From contig OY969928.1 of NCBI GenBank assembly GCA_963704675.1, positions 620,001-684,000 of the forward strand: 64,000 bases of DNA, given 5' to 3'. Positions 43,251 to 52,122 of this stretch are shown one piece after another. Every line of letters begins with the position of its first letter. Within the stretch, counting starts at the first letter, position 1. A program made the translations under genes and the position numbers. A model generated the notes under the pieces. The model did no database searches. It was not told the origin of the DNA and saw only the letters and a program-made list of their open reading frames with translations. The DNA comes from DASUVM01 sp963704675. Its GTDB lineage: Bacteria > Patescibacteriota > Saccharimonadia > Saccharimonadales > Saccharimonadaceae.

Positions 43251-45893
43251 TTGACGTCCCAGCAAGCCCCTGAGTATAGCGGCAAGAAGCGCAAGCTTCT
43301 GTTCGCTGCCGTGGGAATAACTGTAATGTTGCTCAGCTTTGTCGAGCTTTACGTCATGATCAGCATTTTCGGCATGGAAGCGTGGCTAGCCTACGCTATT
43401 CAGACAGTGCTGAGCGTGGAGCTCAACTTCGCGGGCAACTGGATTCTCACTTTCCGTGACCGGAGACGCGAGAACAGCATCTGGAAGTCTTTACTGCTGT
43501 TTCACGCGACGCGAGTGTTCACCATCCCGTTCAACCAGGTCCTCTTCACCCTCCAGGTGTCGTGGGTACCGGTGTGGGAGTGGACAATCACAGCACCGTG
43601 GCCCATCAATCTCCTCGGAGAAAGCGGTCCGATCCTCATTGCGCAAGCGGTGTGTATCGTCGCTACGACTGTTCTCAATTACGTCGCCGGTGACAAGCTG
43701 GCGTTCGGAGGAAAGTGGGCAAAAAAAGACTCAGCGCCGACGACATCACCGTTGCCGGCGCCAGAGTTGCCTGACAACCTTCCTTTCGTCAGCATCGTCA
43801 TACCTGTTAAGAGCTCAGTGCCAACAGATACCCTGGAGGCACTTTGTCAGCAAACCTACCCCGGAGGCAACTTCGAGGTCATTGTGGTTGGCGACCTGGG
43901 CAGTCCAAGCCTTGCATCCATCAGGGAGCTGGACGTTCCATTCACTCTACAGGTACTCGAAGTTCAGGTTCGTACGCCGCGGCGTGATTCAAACGCCAAA
44001 CGCGGGCGTGGTCTGAAAAAGGCGATCGGTGACATATTGGTCGTCATTGACGGTGACGTACTCCCTCGAAAGGAGTGGCTCTCACGAGTCGTCTCGCATC
44101 TTACCGTTGGCGGCCACCAGGCAGTCGCCGGCCCGCTCAGCGGGCACGGTGACTCTTGGTGGAATCGATACATCGACCACAATCGCATAGCCAGCAAAAC
44201 ACCTCGCATGACGACCGCTTATGAGGTCAACGGGTCAAATACGCATCGCCGTAAGTTGCCCGTAACGGCTAATTTCGCGTGCCGCCGTGAGGTCTTCGAA
44301 AAAGTTGGCGGTCCGGATACTCGCTTCACCAATTCGTACGAGGATTATTCGTGGTTCGAAACAATTGTGCAAAATGGCATAACCATTTACTGTGACCCGA
44401 CGCTGGAAACCCCACGTCATCACCGAAGTGGGCTGTGGTCACTTCTCGACGAGTACAAGCGTTCAGGCATGGGCTGTGCTGACTTCATCGTCGCCTTCCC
44501 TTCCTCGCGCTTCGCTCGGAAACGAATTGTCCAGATCGTTTGCACAGCCGGTATCAGTATCGGCACCTTGGTGTGTGCATGGCTTAACCCCCTGCTGCTC
44601 ACCGCGTTCGGTCCGTTCCTGGTACTAATCATGCTAGCCAACTGGGTCAACACAAAACGCACAGCAAGTCTCGCCTACCCGTTCGTGACCCTACTGCTTG
44701 CGAGCAGATTCCTACAAGGAGTATTCTCGCGCTTCCTGCGACAAGGCTTCCGTCACCCCACGGATTCCTATGTTGTTGAGGAACGATCATCGTTCACTGC
44801 CGGAGAAGCAGGCTGGCCATCAGTGAGCGTCGTAGTGCCCGTCAAGGATCGCCCTGGAACCATCCGCTCATTGGTTAACTCCTTGCTCGCCCAAGAATAC
44901 AAGGGCGACATAGAGATTATCCTCGTGGGCGATGTGGGTGATACCACCTGGAATCCCATTCGATCCCTGATCGAGAAAGGGAAGATACGAGCCATAGAGG
45001 CTGATGTCGAATCCGCTGGACGTGATGCAAACGCCAAGCGTAATGTTGGTCTCACGGCTGCTAAGGGCGAGGTACTGATTCTCACCGACAGCGACATGGT
45101 TCTACCAAGTCACTGGCTTGAGAAGGGTGTCACGCTCATGCGTCGGTCTGGCCACAAGATCGTGGCGGGGTCGATGCGAAGCGTAGAGGCAGCCGTCGAG
45201 AGCTCTTCGAGTTTTTGGGGGATGTACACCGATCTCAATCCATTCGGAAGTAAAACCCCACGGATGGATCCAGCGTACGTCATTACGCCGCATAACCTCG
45301 GAAGGGGGAAAGAAAAGCCACCAATTACCGCGAGTATGTTCTTCGCACGCGAAGTGCTAGAAGCAACTGGCGGTCTCGATGCAAACTTTACCTCTCCGTA
45401 CGAGGATTACCCCTTCGCCGATCAGATTATCGACGCAGGCTACTCGATCCTCTGCACGGATGAGCTGTCCGCCTACCACTACCATCGCGACGGCCTAAAG
45501 TCTCTCACCAAAGAGTACCTTCAGGCTGGTATCGGCTGTGCGGATTACATCCGCACATATCGCACCTCCCGATTTGCTGCAAAGCGTCTCGGGCAAGCGT
45601 TCGCGATGACTCTGTTCTTCATGACTGGCATTACGGCAATGTGGCTGCTGCCCTTGGCAACAACGGCGGCTAGCTTCATCGGTATCACAGCGCTGGCTGG
45701 ACTCAGCTGGCAGAAAACGAAACGCCCCATCGCGGCAATCTTTCCGATCATCACAACTTACCTCGGCACTGTCTTCTACGTAGGGATAGTGACGGGAGCT
45801 GTAAGACGGTTTTGGTCAACCCAACCCGATACCCACATCGTTGGAATACGGGAGATAACCGCAACGTTGGCACTGGAGGAAGACCATGTCTAA
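43251..45893 (+). CDS. GtrA-like membrane domain fused to two GT2 glycosyltransferases
   Basis: The start is TTG 43251 with AAAGGA upstream. The 880-residue protein has a GtrA-like four-helix domain (about residues 15-150: FVELYVMISIFG, NFAGNWILTFRDRR), then a GT2 domain (VSIVIPVKSS, VVIDGDVLPRKEW, Asp-x-Asp), two to three helices, then a second GT2 domain (VSVVVPVKDRPG, LILTDSDMVLPSHW), and more helices. Both halves share GCADFI/GCADYI and SRFA-KR, so the second arose by duplication. It likely adds sugars to a lipid carrier or surface polymer. G/C-ending codons differ from upstream genes. Confidence 0.8.
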   Translation: MTSQQAPEYSGKKRKLLFAAVGITVMLLSFVELYVMISIFGMEAWLAYAIQTVLSVELNFAGNWILTFRDRRRENSIWKSLLLFHATRVFTIPFNQVLFTLQVSWVPVWEWTITAPWPINLLGESGPILIAQAVCIVATTVLNYVAGDKLAFGGKWAKKDSAPTTSPLPAPELPDNLPFVSIVIPVKSSVPTDTLEALCQQTYPGGNFEVIVVGDLGSPSLASIRELDVPFTLQVLEVQVRTPRRDSNAKRGRGLKKAIGDILVVIDGDVLPRKEWLSRVVSHLTVGGHQAVAGPLSGHGDSWWNRYIDHNRIASKTPRMTTAYEVNGSNTHRRKLPVTANFACRREVFEKVGGPDTRFTNSYEDYSWFETIVQNGITIYCDPTLETPRHHRSGLWSLLDEYKRSGMGCADFIVAFPSSRFARKRIVQIVCTAGISIGTLVCAWLNPLLLTAFGPFLVLIMLANWVNTKRTASLAYPFVTLLLASRFLQGVFSRFLRQGFRHPTDSYVVEERSSFTAGEAGWPSVSVVVPVKDRPGTIRSLVNSLLAQEYKGDIEIILVGDVGDTTWNPIRSLIEKGKIRAIEADVESAGRDANAKRNVGLTAAKGEVLILTDSDMVLPSHWLEKGVTLMRRSGHKIVAGSMRSVEAAVESSSSFWGMYTDLNPFGSKTPRMDPAYVITPHNLGRGKEKPPITASMFFAREVLEATGGLDANFTSPYEDYPFADQIIDAGYSILCTDELSAYHYHRDGLKSLTKEYLQAGIGCADYIRTYRTSRFAAKRLGQAFAMTLFFMTGITAMWLLPLATTAASFIGITALAGLSWQKTKRPIAAIFPIITTYLGTVFYVGIVTGAVRRFWSTQPDTHIVGIREITATLALEEDHV

Positions 45894-47370
45894 TATCAGA
45901 CACCGCCACGCAGCAACCGTGGTAGGCAGTAAGGCGTTCTTACTCATCGGAGCAGTCATTGTCGTGCTCGGCGCTGCGCTCCGCTTCATCAACCTGTCCA
46001 CTTGGCCGGGGGTGGAGTGGGACGAGAACGTCTACCGAGTAGTCGGTGAGCACGTCGCCCAGGCCGGTGACATCACCGCCAAAACCGAATACCTGGCCGC
46101 CGCTGAGCCGTACCTCTATCACCCGCCGTTCCACTTCGTGGTACTGGGCGGATGGTTCGAGATCTTTGGTTCATCGCTCCTGGCAGCTCGGGCACTTGCC
46201 GTTGTGGCATCTCTTGTCATGATGGTGGTGCTCAGTTACTTCCTACGCTGGATGATCGGCAACTGGGCACTCCTGGCCGTCGGTCTCATCACCGTCGACG
46301 TGTGGATGATCTTCTCGAACCGCGTCTCGTGGATCGAGAACATCATGATCCCCGTGGGGATCATTGGCCTGTGGCTGTACCGTCGGGGCAGCGAGAAACA
46401 TTCTTCTCGACTGTTCATCGCGGCCGGGATCGTACTTGGTCTGGCCGTCGCCTACAAGCACATCGGGCTCATTTTCCCGCTGGCTGTGGGCATCTGTTGG
46501 CTGCTCATGCGCAGACTTCACAACCTGCACGTGAAACTGTTCGCTGCTTTCGCGGCAACAAGTGGCCTCTACGTGGCTGCAATGGCACTGATCTTCGGCA
46601 AGGTGTACTTCGAGCAATCCGGCATCCAGTTCTTCCGTAGCACTGGAAGTCGCGAGTCTCGGGGTGCGCTCAACCTGAGCAACGTCATCACGCCGCTCGT
46701 CGATCAGTATGCCGTCTTCGTTGCAACCATGGTACTCGCGCTGGCGGCCGTGGTCCTGCTCCTGGTGCGCACTGCTCGAATCATCCAGCAGCGTAGCCTG
46801 GTCAGCCTGCAGCAGCACACGCTACTGTATGCTTGGGCAATGGCAGCACTGCTGTTCTTCCTGGTCCTCCAACTCCGTTTTCCCCACTACTTCATGCTCA
46901 TGCTCATCCCACTGTTCTGCTATCTCGTCGCCGAGATCAAGTGGTTCAGCGAGAAGAGGCGTGCCAACGGCTCCAACCCCGCAGAGATGCGCAGGGTGAT
47001 CGCGATCTGCGCCGTACTGGCGCTCGCGTTGAATGTCAACGCCTTCATCCAGCGCTTCGTTACTCAAACCAGTGACGATGCGTTGACGGCAACGGCGAAC
47101 TGGATGTCAGCAAACGCGCCGGCAGACGCCAAGGTTATCACCGAAGAATCTGTCGGCTCCACCATCGGACAGCCTTACTGCAAGATCTGGAAGGGTGACG
47201 GCTGCGTCGGCGCCGAGTACGTGATTGTCTACACTTCGCACACGCAGAAGATCCCGGATAACCCCGGTCTTCGCCGCCTGATCGCCTCCGCTGGGTCCCC
47301 CGTCTTCACGACGCGGGGCTACAAGGAGATGATTACCGTGTACAAGCTGCCCTCTCCTGTGAGCGGCTAA
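45886..47370 (+). CDS. ArnT/PMT-like membrane glycosyltransferase (GT39/83)
   Basis: The 494-residue protein has about 11-12 helices and the family start ALRFINLSTWPGVEWDENVYR, with the acidic pair WDE in the first loop, and the HPPFHF loop typical of ArnT/PMT enzymes that use polyprenyl-phosphate sugars outside the membrane. A short extracellular C-domain with Cys-x6-Cys ends it. It overlaps the GtrA-GT2 gene by 8 nt. GC-rich; with its neighbours it forms a glycosylation module. Confidence 0.8.
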   Translation: MSNIRHRHAATVVGSKAFLLIGAVIVVLGAALRFINLSTWPGVEWDENVYRVVGEHVAQAGDITAKTEYLAAAEPYLYHPPFHFVVLGGWFEIFGSSLLAARALAVVASLVMMVVLSYFLRWMIGNWALLAVGLITVDVWMIFSNRVSWIENIMIPVGIIGLWLYRRGSEKHSSRLFIAAGIVLGLAVAYKHIGLIFPLAVGICWLLMRRLHNLHVKLFAAFAATSGLYVAAMALIFGKVYFEQSGIQFFRSTGSRESRGALNLSNVITPLVDQYAVFVATMVLALAAVVLLLVRTARIIQQRSLVSLQQHTLLYAWAMAALLFFLVLQLRFPHYFMLMLIPLFCYLVAEIKWFSEKRRANGSNPAEMRRVIAICAVLALALNVNAFIQRFVTQTSDDALTATANWMSANAPADAKVITEESVGSTIGQPYCKIWKGDGCVGAEYVIVYTSHTQKIPDNPGLRRLIASAGSPVFTTRGYKEMITVYKLPSPVSG

Positions 47371-47379
47371 CACGATCAA

Positions 47380-47424
47380 GGGCCCCGTGCGCATGCAATC
47401 AAATGCAAGCGTTCGGGGCCCTTT
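47380..47424 (+). terminator. Terminator after the ArnT-like gene
   Basis: GGGCCCCG (47380-47387) pairs with CGGGGCCC (47414-47421), with an inner GCAT/ATGC stem; TTTC follows. Confidence 0.65.
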
Positions 47425-47494
47425 CAAATTGTATAACTTTAGCCGTTCTGGATTGGGTGTAATTTTCGAATAAAAAGTCTTCAGAAAAGCGCTC

Positions 47495-47527
47495 GCCTGG
47501 GGTCGTGGTTTGTCCACGACCCCAGGC
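47495..47527 (-). terminator. Terminator of the DPM1-like gene
   Basis: GCCTGGGGTCGTGG (47495-47508) pairs perfectly with 47514-47527 over 14 bp. On the minus strand GAGCGCTTTTC follows. It lies 12 nt after the stop of the convergent gene. Confidence 0.7.
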
Positions 47528-47538
47528 ATTGACACCCT

Positions 47539-48312
47539 TTAGCTACTGGCGACCAGCGCACGCCTAGTAGCAAATCGCAACCGCAGCAATTGCCGCACGA
47601 ATTTGAAGCCCGTGCGAATGTCGCTCTTTGTGTTACCGGCCGTTCGTTCACCGAACTGCATCGGTAGTTCCAGAATGCGCAGGCCGCGATGAGCACACAG
47701 CAGTTCGACCAAGATCTTGAATCCGTCAGACTTCAGACGATCAATGTCAACAGCCGAACGACGAAATACGAAGTAACCGGTCATCGGATCGCTCACTTCG
47801 CCAAGCAGACGTGGGAACAATAACTTCGCCGCCAAGTTCGTGCCACGCGAAACAACGTGCCGCATGAACCCGTTCAACCCATCGGCACTGCCGCCACTGC
47901 GATAACGGCTCGTCGTGACTACGTCTACACACTCTGCTATCTGGAATAGTAGCCTCGAGAGATAGGCGGGGTGTTGACCATCACCGTCAATGACACAAAC
48001 GTATTCGTCAGTACTGCACATGCGAATACCGTGTACCACCGCACCCGACAAGCCGTCGATGCGCTCCGCCCCCACCCGACGGAACCCCTCGACAACAAAA
48101 CGCGACGTGCCAAACTCGGCAGCCGCGGTGGTAACAGCATCTACCGTGGCAGTATTCTTGCTATCATCGATGACAAGCAGGCGAGTTACACCATCCAGCG
48201 GTGCCACCGCTTCTCTCAATAACTTCACCAGCAAGCTGATGTTCTGGGCTTCATCGATTGTCGGCGCAATGATTGTACGTGTCGGAGCGTTGTGCTCGCG
48301 GACAGCAGACAT
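47539..48312 (-). CDS. Polyprenyl-phosphate glycosyltransferase (DPM1-like GT2)
   Basis: The start is ATG 48312 because TTGGAGG precedes it; longer frames have no site. The 257-residue protein has TIIAPTIDEAQNIS (the usual V-P-T-x-N-E), LLVIDDSKN, VCVIDGDGQHP (DxD) and DPMTGYFVFRRS, all typical of dolichol/polyprenol-phosphate mannose or glucose synthases. It would supply the lipid-linked sugar used by ArnT-like enzymes next door. Promoter TTTACA-17-TATAAT (48379-48407), then a leader with CCGC-AAAA-GCGG. Confidence 0.83.
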   Translation of the reverse strand: MSAVREHNAPTRTIIAPTIDEAQNISLLVKLLREAVAPLDGVTRLLVIDDSKNTATVDAVTTAAAEFGTSRFVVEGFRRVGAERIDGLSGAVVHGIRMCSTDEYVCVIDGDGQHPAYLSRLLFQIAECVDVVTTSRYRSGGSADGLNGFMRHVVSRGTNLAAKLLFPRLLGEVSDPMTGYFVFRRSAVDIDRLKSDGFKILVELLCAHRGLRILELPMQFGERTAGNTKSDIRTGFKFVRQLLRLRFATRRALVASS

Positions 48313-48414
48313 CAATACCTCCAAGAGAGCTATGTACTCCATGCAGCATCTTGACCGCTTTTGCGGATGTCGTCCTACATTATACATTAAACTAAATATT
48401 TTGTAAACTAATAT

Positions 48415-48597
48415 ATGCAAAAATTATTTCTAAAAGACCAAACATATAACGTATTGATCAGCGCCGCGCAGAAAAAGGCCACCTCTATACTTACAGCCAG
48501 TATTACTCACAAGGGGCATGATTAAGCGCAACGACTATTACGACAACGAGAGTCATATTTACGCCTCAGATGGCACTAACTGGTGTATCGCTGGTTA
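48415..48597 (+). other. Two short overlapping ORFs, coding status uncertain
   Basis: ATG 48415 opens 36 codons (MQKLFLKDQTYNVLIS...) to a TAA near 48525; an ATG just before that stop opens 26 codons (MIKRNDYYDNESHIYASDG...) to TAG 48595-48597. No clear ribosome binding sites, no family recognised. It could be a broken small gene or noise. Confidence 0.25.
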
Positions 48598-48936
48598 GAC
48601 GCTTTGCTGCTCTAAGTAATGATGCTCGTTTGCCTTTTCGTCATCAAAAGCTCGTAAGTGTACGGCAATATAATGGTTTATTTGCTCAACAGCAATAGTG
48701 CCAAGCCCTTCAATAAGAACGTGAAGGCCCGGCGTCACAGAAAGCTTCTCATTTTTAGGGGAATCACCAGCTGCTTCTCCGTAAACGGCGATCACGTTTT
48801 CTGGTAATTGCCCTTCTTTATAACCCATTAAAGCAGTTTGCGCTAAATCATATAATTCTTGGCCCCGATCGTCAGACTTTTCTCTGGTAGGCTCTTGGTC
48901 CAAAGGCCTAATGAGGCCCTCAACAGTTGCTGTCAT
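48595..48936 (-). CDS. Small acidic protein, unknown
   Basis: This 113-residue protein (MTATVEGLIRPLDQEPTREKSDDRGQ) is soluble and acidic, with one longer hydrophobic strand (VTPGLHVLIEGLGTIAVEQINHYIAVHL). I do not recognise it. Its promoter region contains a 13-bp inverted repeat (48970-49002), suggesting repressor control. Confidence 0.5.
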   Translation of the reverse strand: MTATVEGLIRPLDQEPTREKSDDRGQELYDLAQTALMGYKEGQLPENVIAVYGEAAGDSPKNEKLSVTPGLHVLIEGLGTIAVEQINHYIAVHLRAFDDEKANEHHYLEQQSV

Positions 48937-48969
48937 AGAAGTTCCTATTTACTTACAACAAGAGTAAAT

Positions 48970-49002
48970 CAATAATATACACATATCAAGTGTATATTAT
49001 TG
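48970..49002. repeat. 13-bp inverted repeat upstream of the 113-residue gene (operator candidate)
   Basis: CAATAATATACAC (48970-48982) and GTGTATATTATTG (48990-49002) are exact inverted repeats with a 7-nt spacer, 34 nt before the start codon on the minus strand. AT-rich perfect dyads at this place usually bind dimeric regulators. Confidence 0.55.
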
Positions 49003-49098
49003 TCATCTTAACAACAAGTTACGACGATTCCCCATTTATTCTAGGCACTTGTTTTTAAAGTATTAACAATATAAAGATAAACCGTTAATAGATTGTTA

Positions 49099-51300
49099 CT
49101 ATCCGTTGTTACTTGCTTGTGCAAGATCTTCGGCATTATTAACTAATACATCGCGCGGGCGCGAGCCGTCGGCTGGGCCAATAATGCCCTGTTCTTCCAT
49201 TTCTTCAATAATACGAGCGGCGCGTGAGTAGCCAATGCGTAAGCGGCGCTGCAATAAGCTGGTACTAGCTTTGCGGGCCTCAATAACAACACGCACCGCG
49301 TCTTTATACATATCGTCGTCACCGCCAACATCAAGATCTGAAACGATGCCACCCTTATTACCAATTTGCACTTGTTGAGCAACAACTTCATCATCATATT
49401 CTGGCGCGCGCTGCATACGCAGGTGATCTGTTATTTTCGTGACTTCTTCATCAGTCACCCACGCGCCCTGAATACGTTTTGGTTTATTCATGGCGGGAGT
49501 CAGCAGCAACATATCACCTTGGCCAAGCAGCTTTTCGGCACCAATCTGGTCAAGAATCGTGCGGCTATCTACCTGGCTAGCTACCGTAAAGGCAATGCGA
49601 GCAGGCACGTTGGCTTTAATAAGGCCGGTAATAACATCGACACTTGGGCGCTGCGTGGCAAGCACTAAGTGAATACCGACTGCACGGGCTTTTTGCGCTA
49701 GACGAACAACAAGGGCTTCAACATCGCGGGCAGCCAGCATCATAAGATCAGCCAACTCATCAATGACGATCACGATATAAGGCATACTCTCGCCATCGGC
49801 GTGTTTGCGCTCGTTATAGCTTTTAATATCACGCACCTTTTCCTCTGCTAATAGGCTGTAGCGGCGTTCCATCTCATTCACCGCCCATTTGAGCGCACTA
49901 ATACATTTTTCAGGCTGCGTGATAACAGGGGTTAGCAGATGTGGAATATCTTCATAGGGCGCCATTTCAACTTGTTTTGGATCAACTAAAATCAGCTTCA
50001 TATCAGCTGGTGAGTTGCGATAAAGTAAGCTGGTTAACACTGTATTAATCATAACTGACTTACCTGAACCAGTCTGGCCTGCAATTAAAAGATGCGGCAT
50101 TTTGTTCAGCTCGCCTACCACCGCCTCACCAGCAATATCTTTACCAATCGCAAAGCTTAAGGGTGCTGAAGATTGCTTCCAAGCTTTAGCACTTAAAATA
50201 CCGTGCAAGCGCACATCAGCAGCTTTTCGGTTTGGCACCTCAATACCAACCGCACGCTGGCCAGGAATCGGCGCTTCAATACGAATTGCTTGAGCCGCTA
50301 AGTTAAGTGCGATATTGGTTTCGAGCGCGGTAATACGGGTTAATTTTACACCAGCTGGTGGTTTGAGGGTATATTGCGTCACTTTCGGGCCAATATTTGC
50401 ACCCTCCATCTCAACGTTAATATTAAATTCAGCCAAGGTATCTTGAATAACCTGGGCATTATATTTCACATCGCCTGCATCGGCCGGTGATTGCTTCTTC
50501 TCGAGTAAATCGAGACTCGGCGTTTGCCACTCGGGGTCGCTTTGTGTCGTGAGGGCCGATAATTCTTCGGCACCCTTATCTTGCTTAATACTATCGCGCA
50601 AGCTCGAAAGGCGTGAAGTTTTTTTATCATCTTCAGTCGAATCCAGCGTTGGCACACCCTGATTGAGCTTTAACTCACCAATGGGTGTACTTGGGCGGGG
50701 TTGATCCATCTTTGCCGCTTTACTCGCGATTTCTCGATTGTGAGCTTCTTGCCCTAAATCGCGAGCGAATAGATTTTTAATGCCTTCAAGCAGCGTCTTC
50801 GGTGAAACACGCAAGACGAATAAAAGACTTATAAGGCTTAAGACTATCAAGAAAAAGCCAGCTGCGTTGGCATCGAACAAATTAAGCAAAAGCCTGTCGA
50901 TACCATAGCCGATTAATCCACCGCCCTGCCCTGCAAGCGCTAGATTAGCATCGCGCGGCTCTGTGACAAATAAGTGTGCGAAACCAGCAATAAAGCCAAT
51001 GCACAGAATCGATGAGGCAATTAACACCGGTGAAATACGGTTCTCTTCTTCGCGAAACAGTTCAACCCCTATGTATATCAGCAATACTGGCAAAGCGTAG
51101 GCAATCATACCAATCATGACCTTGCTGGCCGTTAACACCCATGCTAGCGCTGGGCCACCAGCGCCAAACGAGGCCACCGCCAGTAGTAACGCACATGCCA
51201 CCAACAACACCGCCACGGCCTGACCCCAGAAACCGTTCGGTAATACATGTCGTGGCGCCGACTTAGCGGGCGCTTTCTTACGAGATTTTCGCTTTGCCAT
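49099..51300 (-). CDS. ftsK: DNA translocase FtsK/SpoIIIE
   Basis: FtsK pumps chromosomal DNA through the division septum. The 733-residue protein has a basic start (AKRKSRKKAPAKSAP), four membrane helices (about residues 25-175), a short linker, the alpha/beta motor domain with Walker A IAGQTGSGKSVMIN near residue 410 and Walker B YIVIVIDELADLMM, and a C-terminal gamma winged helix (LLQRRLRIGYSRAARIIEEMEEQGIIG). Upstream TATAAT is close to the ATG. Confidence 0.95.
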   Translation of the reverse strand: MAKRKSRKKAPAKSAPRHVLPNGFWGQAVAVLLVACALLLAVASFGAGGPALAWVLTASKVMIGMIAYALPVLLIYIGVELFREEENRISPVLIASSILCIGFIAGFAHLFVTEPRDANLALAGQGGGLIGYGIDRLLLNLFDANAAGFFLIVLSLISLLFVLRVSPKTLLEGIKNLFARDLGQEAHNREIASKAAKMDQPRPSTPIGELKLNQGVPTLDSTEDDKKTSRLSSLRDSIKQDKGAEELSALTTQSDPEWQTPSLDLLEKKQSPADAGDVKYNAQVIQDTLAEFNINVEMEGANIGPKVTQYTLKPPAGVKLTRITALETNIALNLAAQAIRIEAPIPGQRAVGIEVPNRKAADVRLHGILSAKAWKQSSAPLSFAIGKDIAGEAVVGELNKMPHLLIAGQTGSGKSVMINTVLTSLLYRNSPADMKLILVDPKQVEMAPYEDIPHLLTPVITQPEKCISALKWAVNEMERRYSLLAEEKVRDIKSYNERKHADGESMPYIVIVIDELADLMMLAARDVEALVVRLAQKARAVGIHLVLATQRPSVDVITGLIKANVPARIAFTVASQVDSRTILDQIGAEKLLGQGDMLLLTPAMNKPKRIQGAWVTDEEVTKITDHLRMQRAPEYDDEVVAQQVQIGNKGGIVSDLDVGGDDDMYKDAVRVVIEARKASTSLLQRRLRIGYSRAARIIEEMEEQGIIGPADGSRPRDVLVNNAEDLAQASNNG

Positions 51301-51383
51301 ATCTTCAGTTTTTATTATATTGCTTTTGTTTTACATCTGTCGAGTAAATTGTAAATATATTGTAGCATTATTTACACTGAATA

Positions 51384-52100
51384 TCAAGTCGAGCTTTCTT
51401 CTAGATGCGCTGCATCAATAAACACTAGAGATCCAGGTTCTGACTGTACCGGAAATTTTTCTACAAGAATATTATGAAGCTCAAAATCATCATCATAATG
51501 TGGTTTAAGATTGGCTACTCCAAATCTCTCTAGAGCCACATTAAACAATTGCCGCCTGGCTTCAGATGAAGGAAAATCAGTAGTTCTTGAAAGCCTACGC
51601 CTTTCTTCAATATCTAGTTTTATATGCTTGATACGCTCCATTGCCCAACGTGGTGTATTGAGCTCGTAATTCCCCTGCTCTTGTTCAAGGCGCCTTTCTG
51701 GCGTATCGTTGGGCAAAAAAGCACCGAACAATTCGGGTGATCTTATTCTCCATCGCCCGGCTTGCTGCATCCTATTCAGACCATAATATAAACCATAATT
51801 CACCTGCAGATCTTTAACAGTGCCCAACAGAAAGTTATCTTGTTCCTCGTCTAAGAACACTCTTAAAGCAACGTTACCTCGTGACCTTACGCGCTGTTTA
51901 AAGATCTTGCTTTCATGCCCCTGCCCTAATGGCTTTTTTCTCTCTAGTTTTCGCAATGGTCGAAGCAATACTTCACCAAGTGCAAGAGATGCATCGTAAG
52001 GCAGAAGAAGCGTCCCTTCATGAGAGGTTACCTTCCATGCACGCCACGATATCCCATCGCGTGTCATAGGAATTTCTCGCCCTAATTCATAGGTTGCCAT
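51384..52100 (-). CDS. Kinase-fold-like protein, uncertain
   Basis: The start is set at ATG 52100 (MATYELGREIPMTRDG); a longer frame would run into rnj. The 238-residue protein has no glycine loop but near the C-terminus shows DDDFELHNILVEKF followed by LVFIDAAH, similar to the catalytic HxDxxxxN and metal-binding D of aminoglycoside-phosphotransferase or RIO-type kinases, in degenerate form. Function unknown. It follows rnj by 22 nt. Confidence 0.45.
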   Translation of the reverse strand: MATYELGREIPMTRDGISWRAWKVTSHEGTLLLPYDASLALGEVLLRPLRKLERKKPLGQGHESKIFKQRVRSRGNVALRVFLDEEQDNFLLGTVKDLQVNYGLYYGLNRMQQAGRWRIRSPELFGAFLPNDTPERRLEQEQGNYELNTPRWAMERIKHIKLDIEERRRLSRTTDFPSSEARRQLFNVALERFGVANLKPHYDDDFELHNILVEKFPVQSEPGSLVFIDAAHLEESST

Positions 52101-52122
52101 AATTCTGTTTAAGTCAGAATTA

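Noticed and set aside
46243..46818. 191-codon minus-strand open frame
   Set aside because: Antisense shadow of the ArnT-like gene, low-complexity His/Asp/Glu-rich translation, no ribosome binding site.
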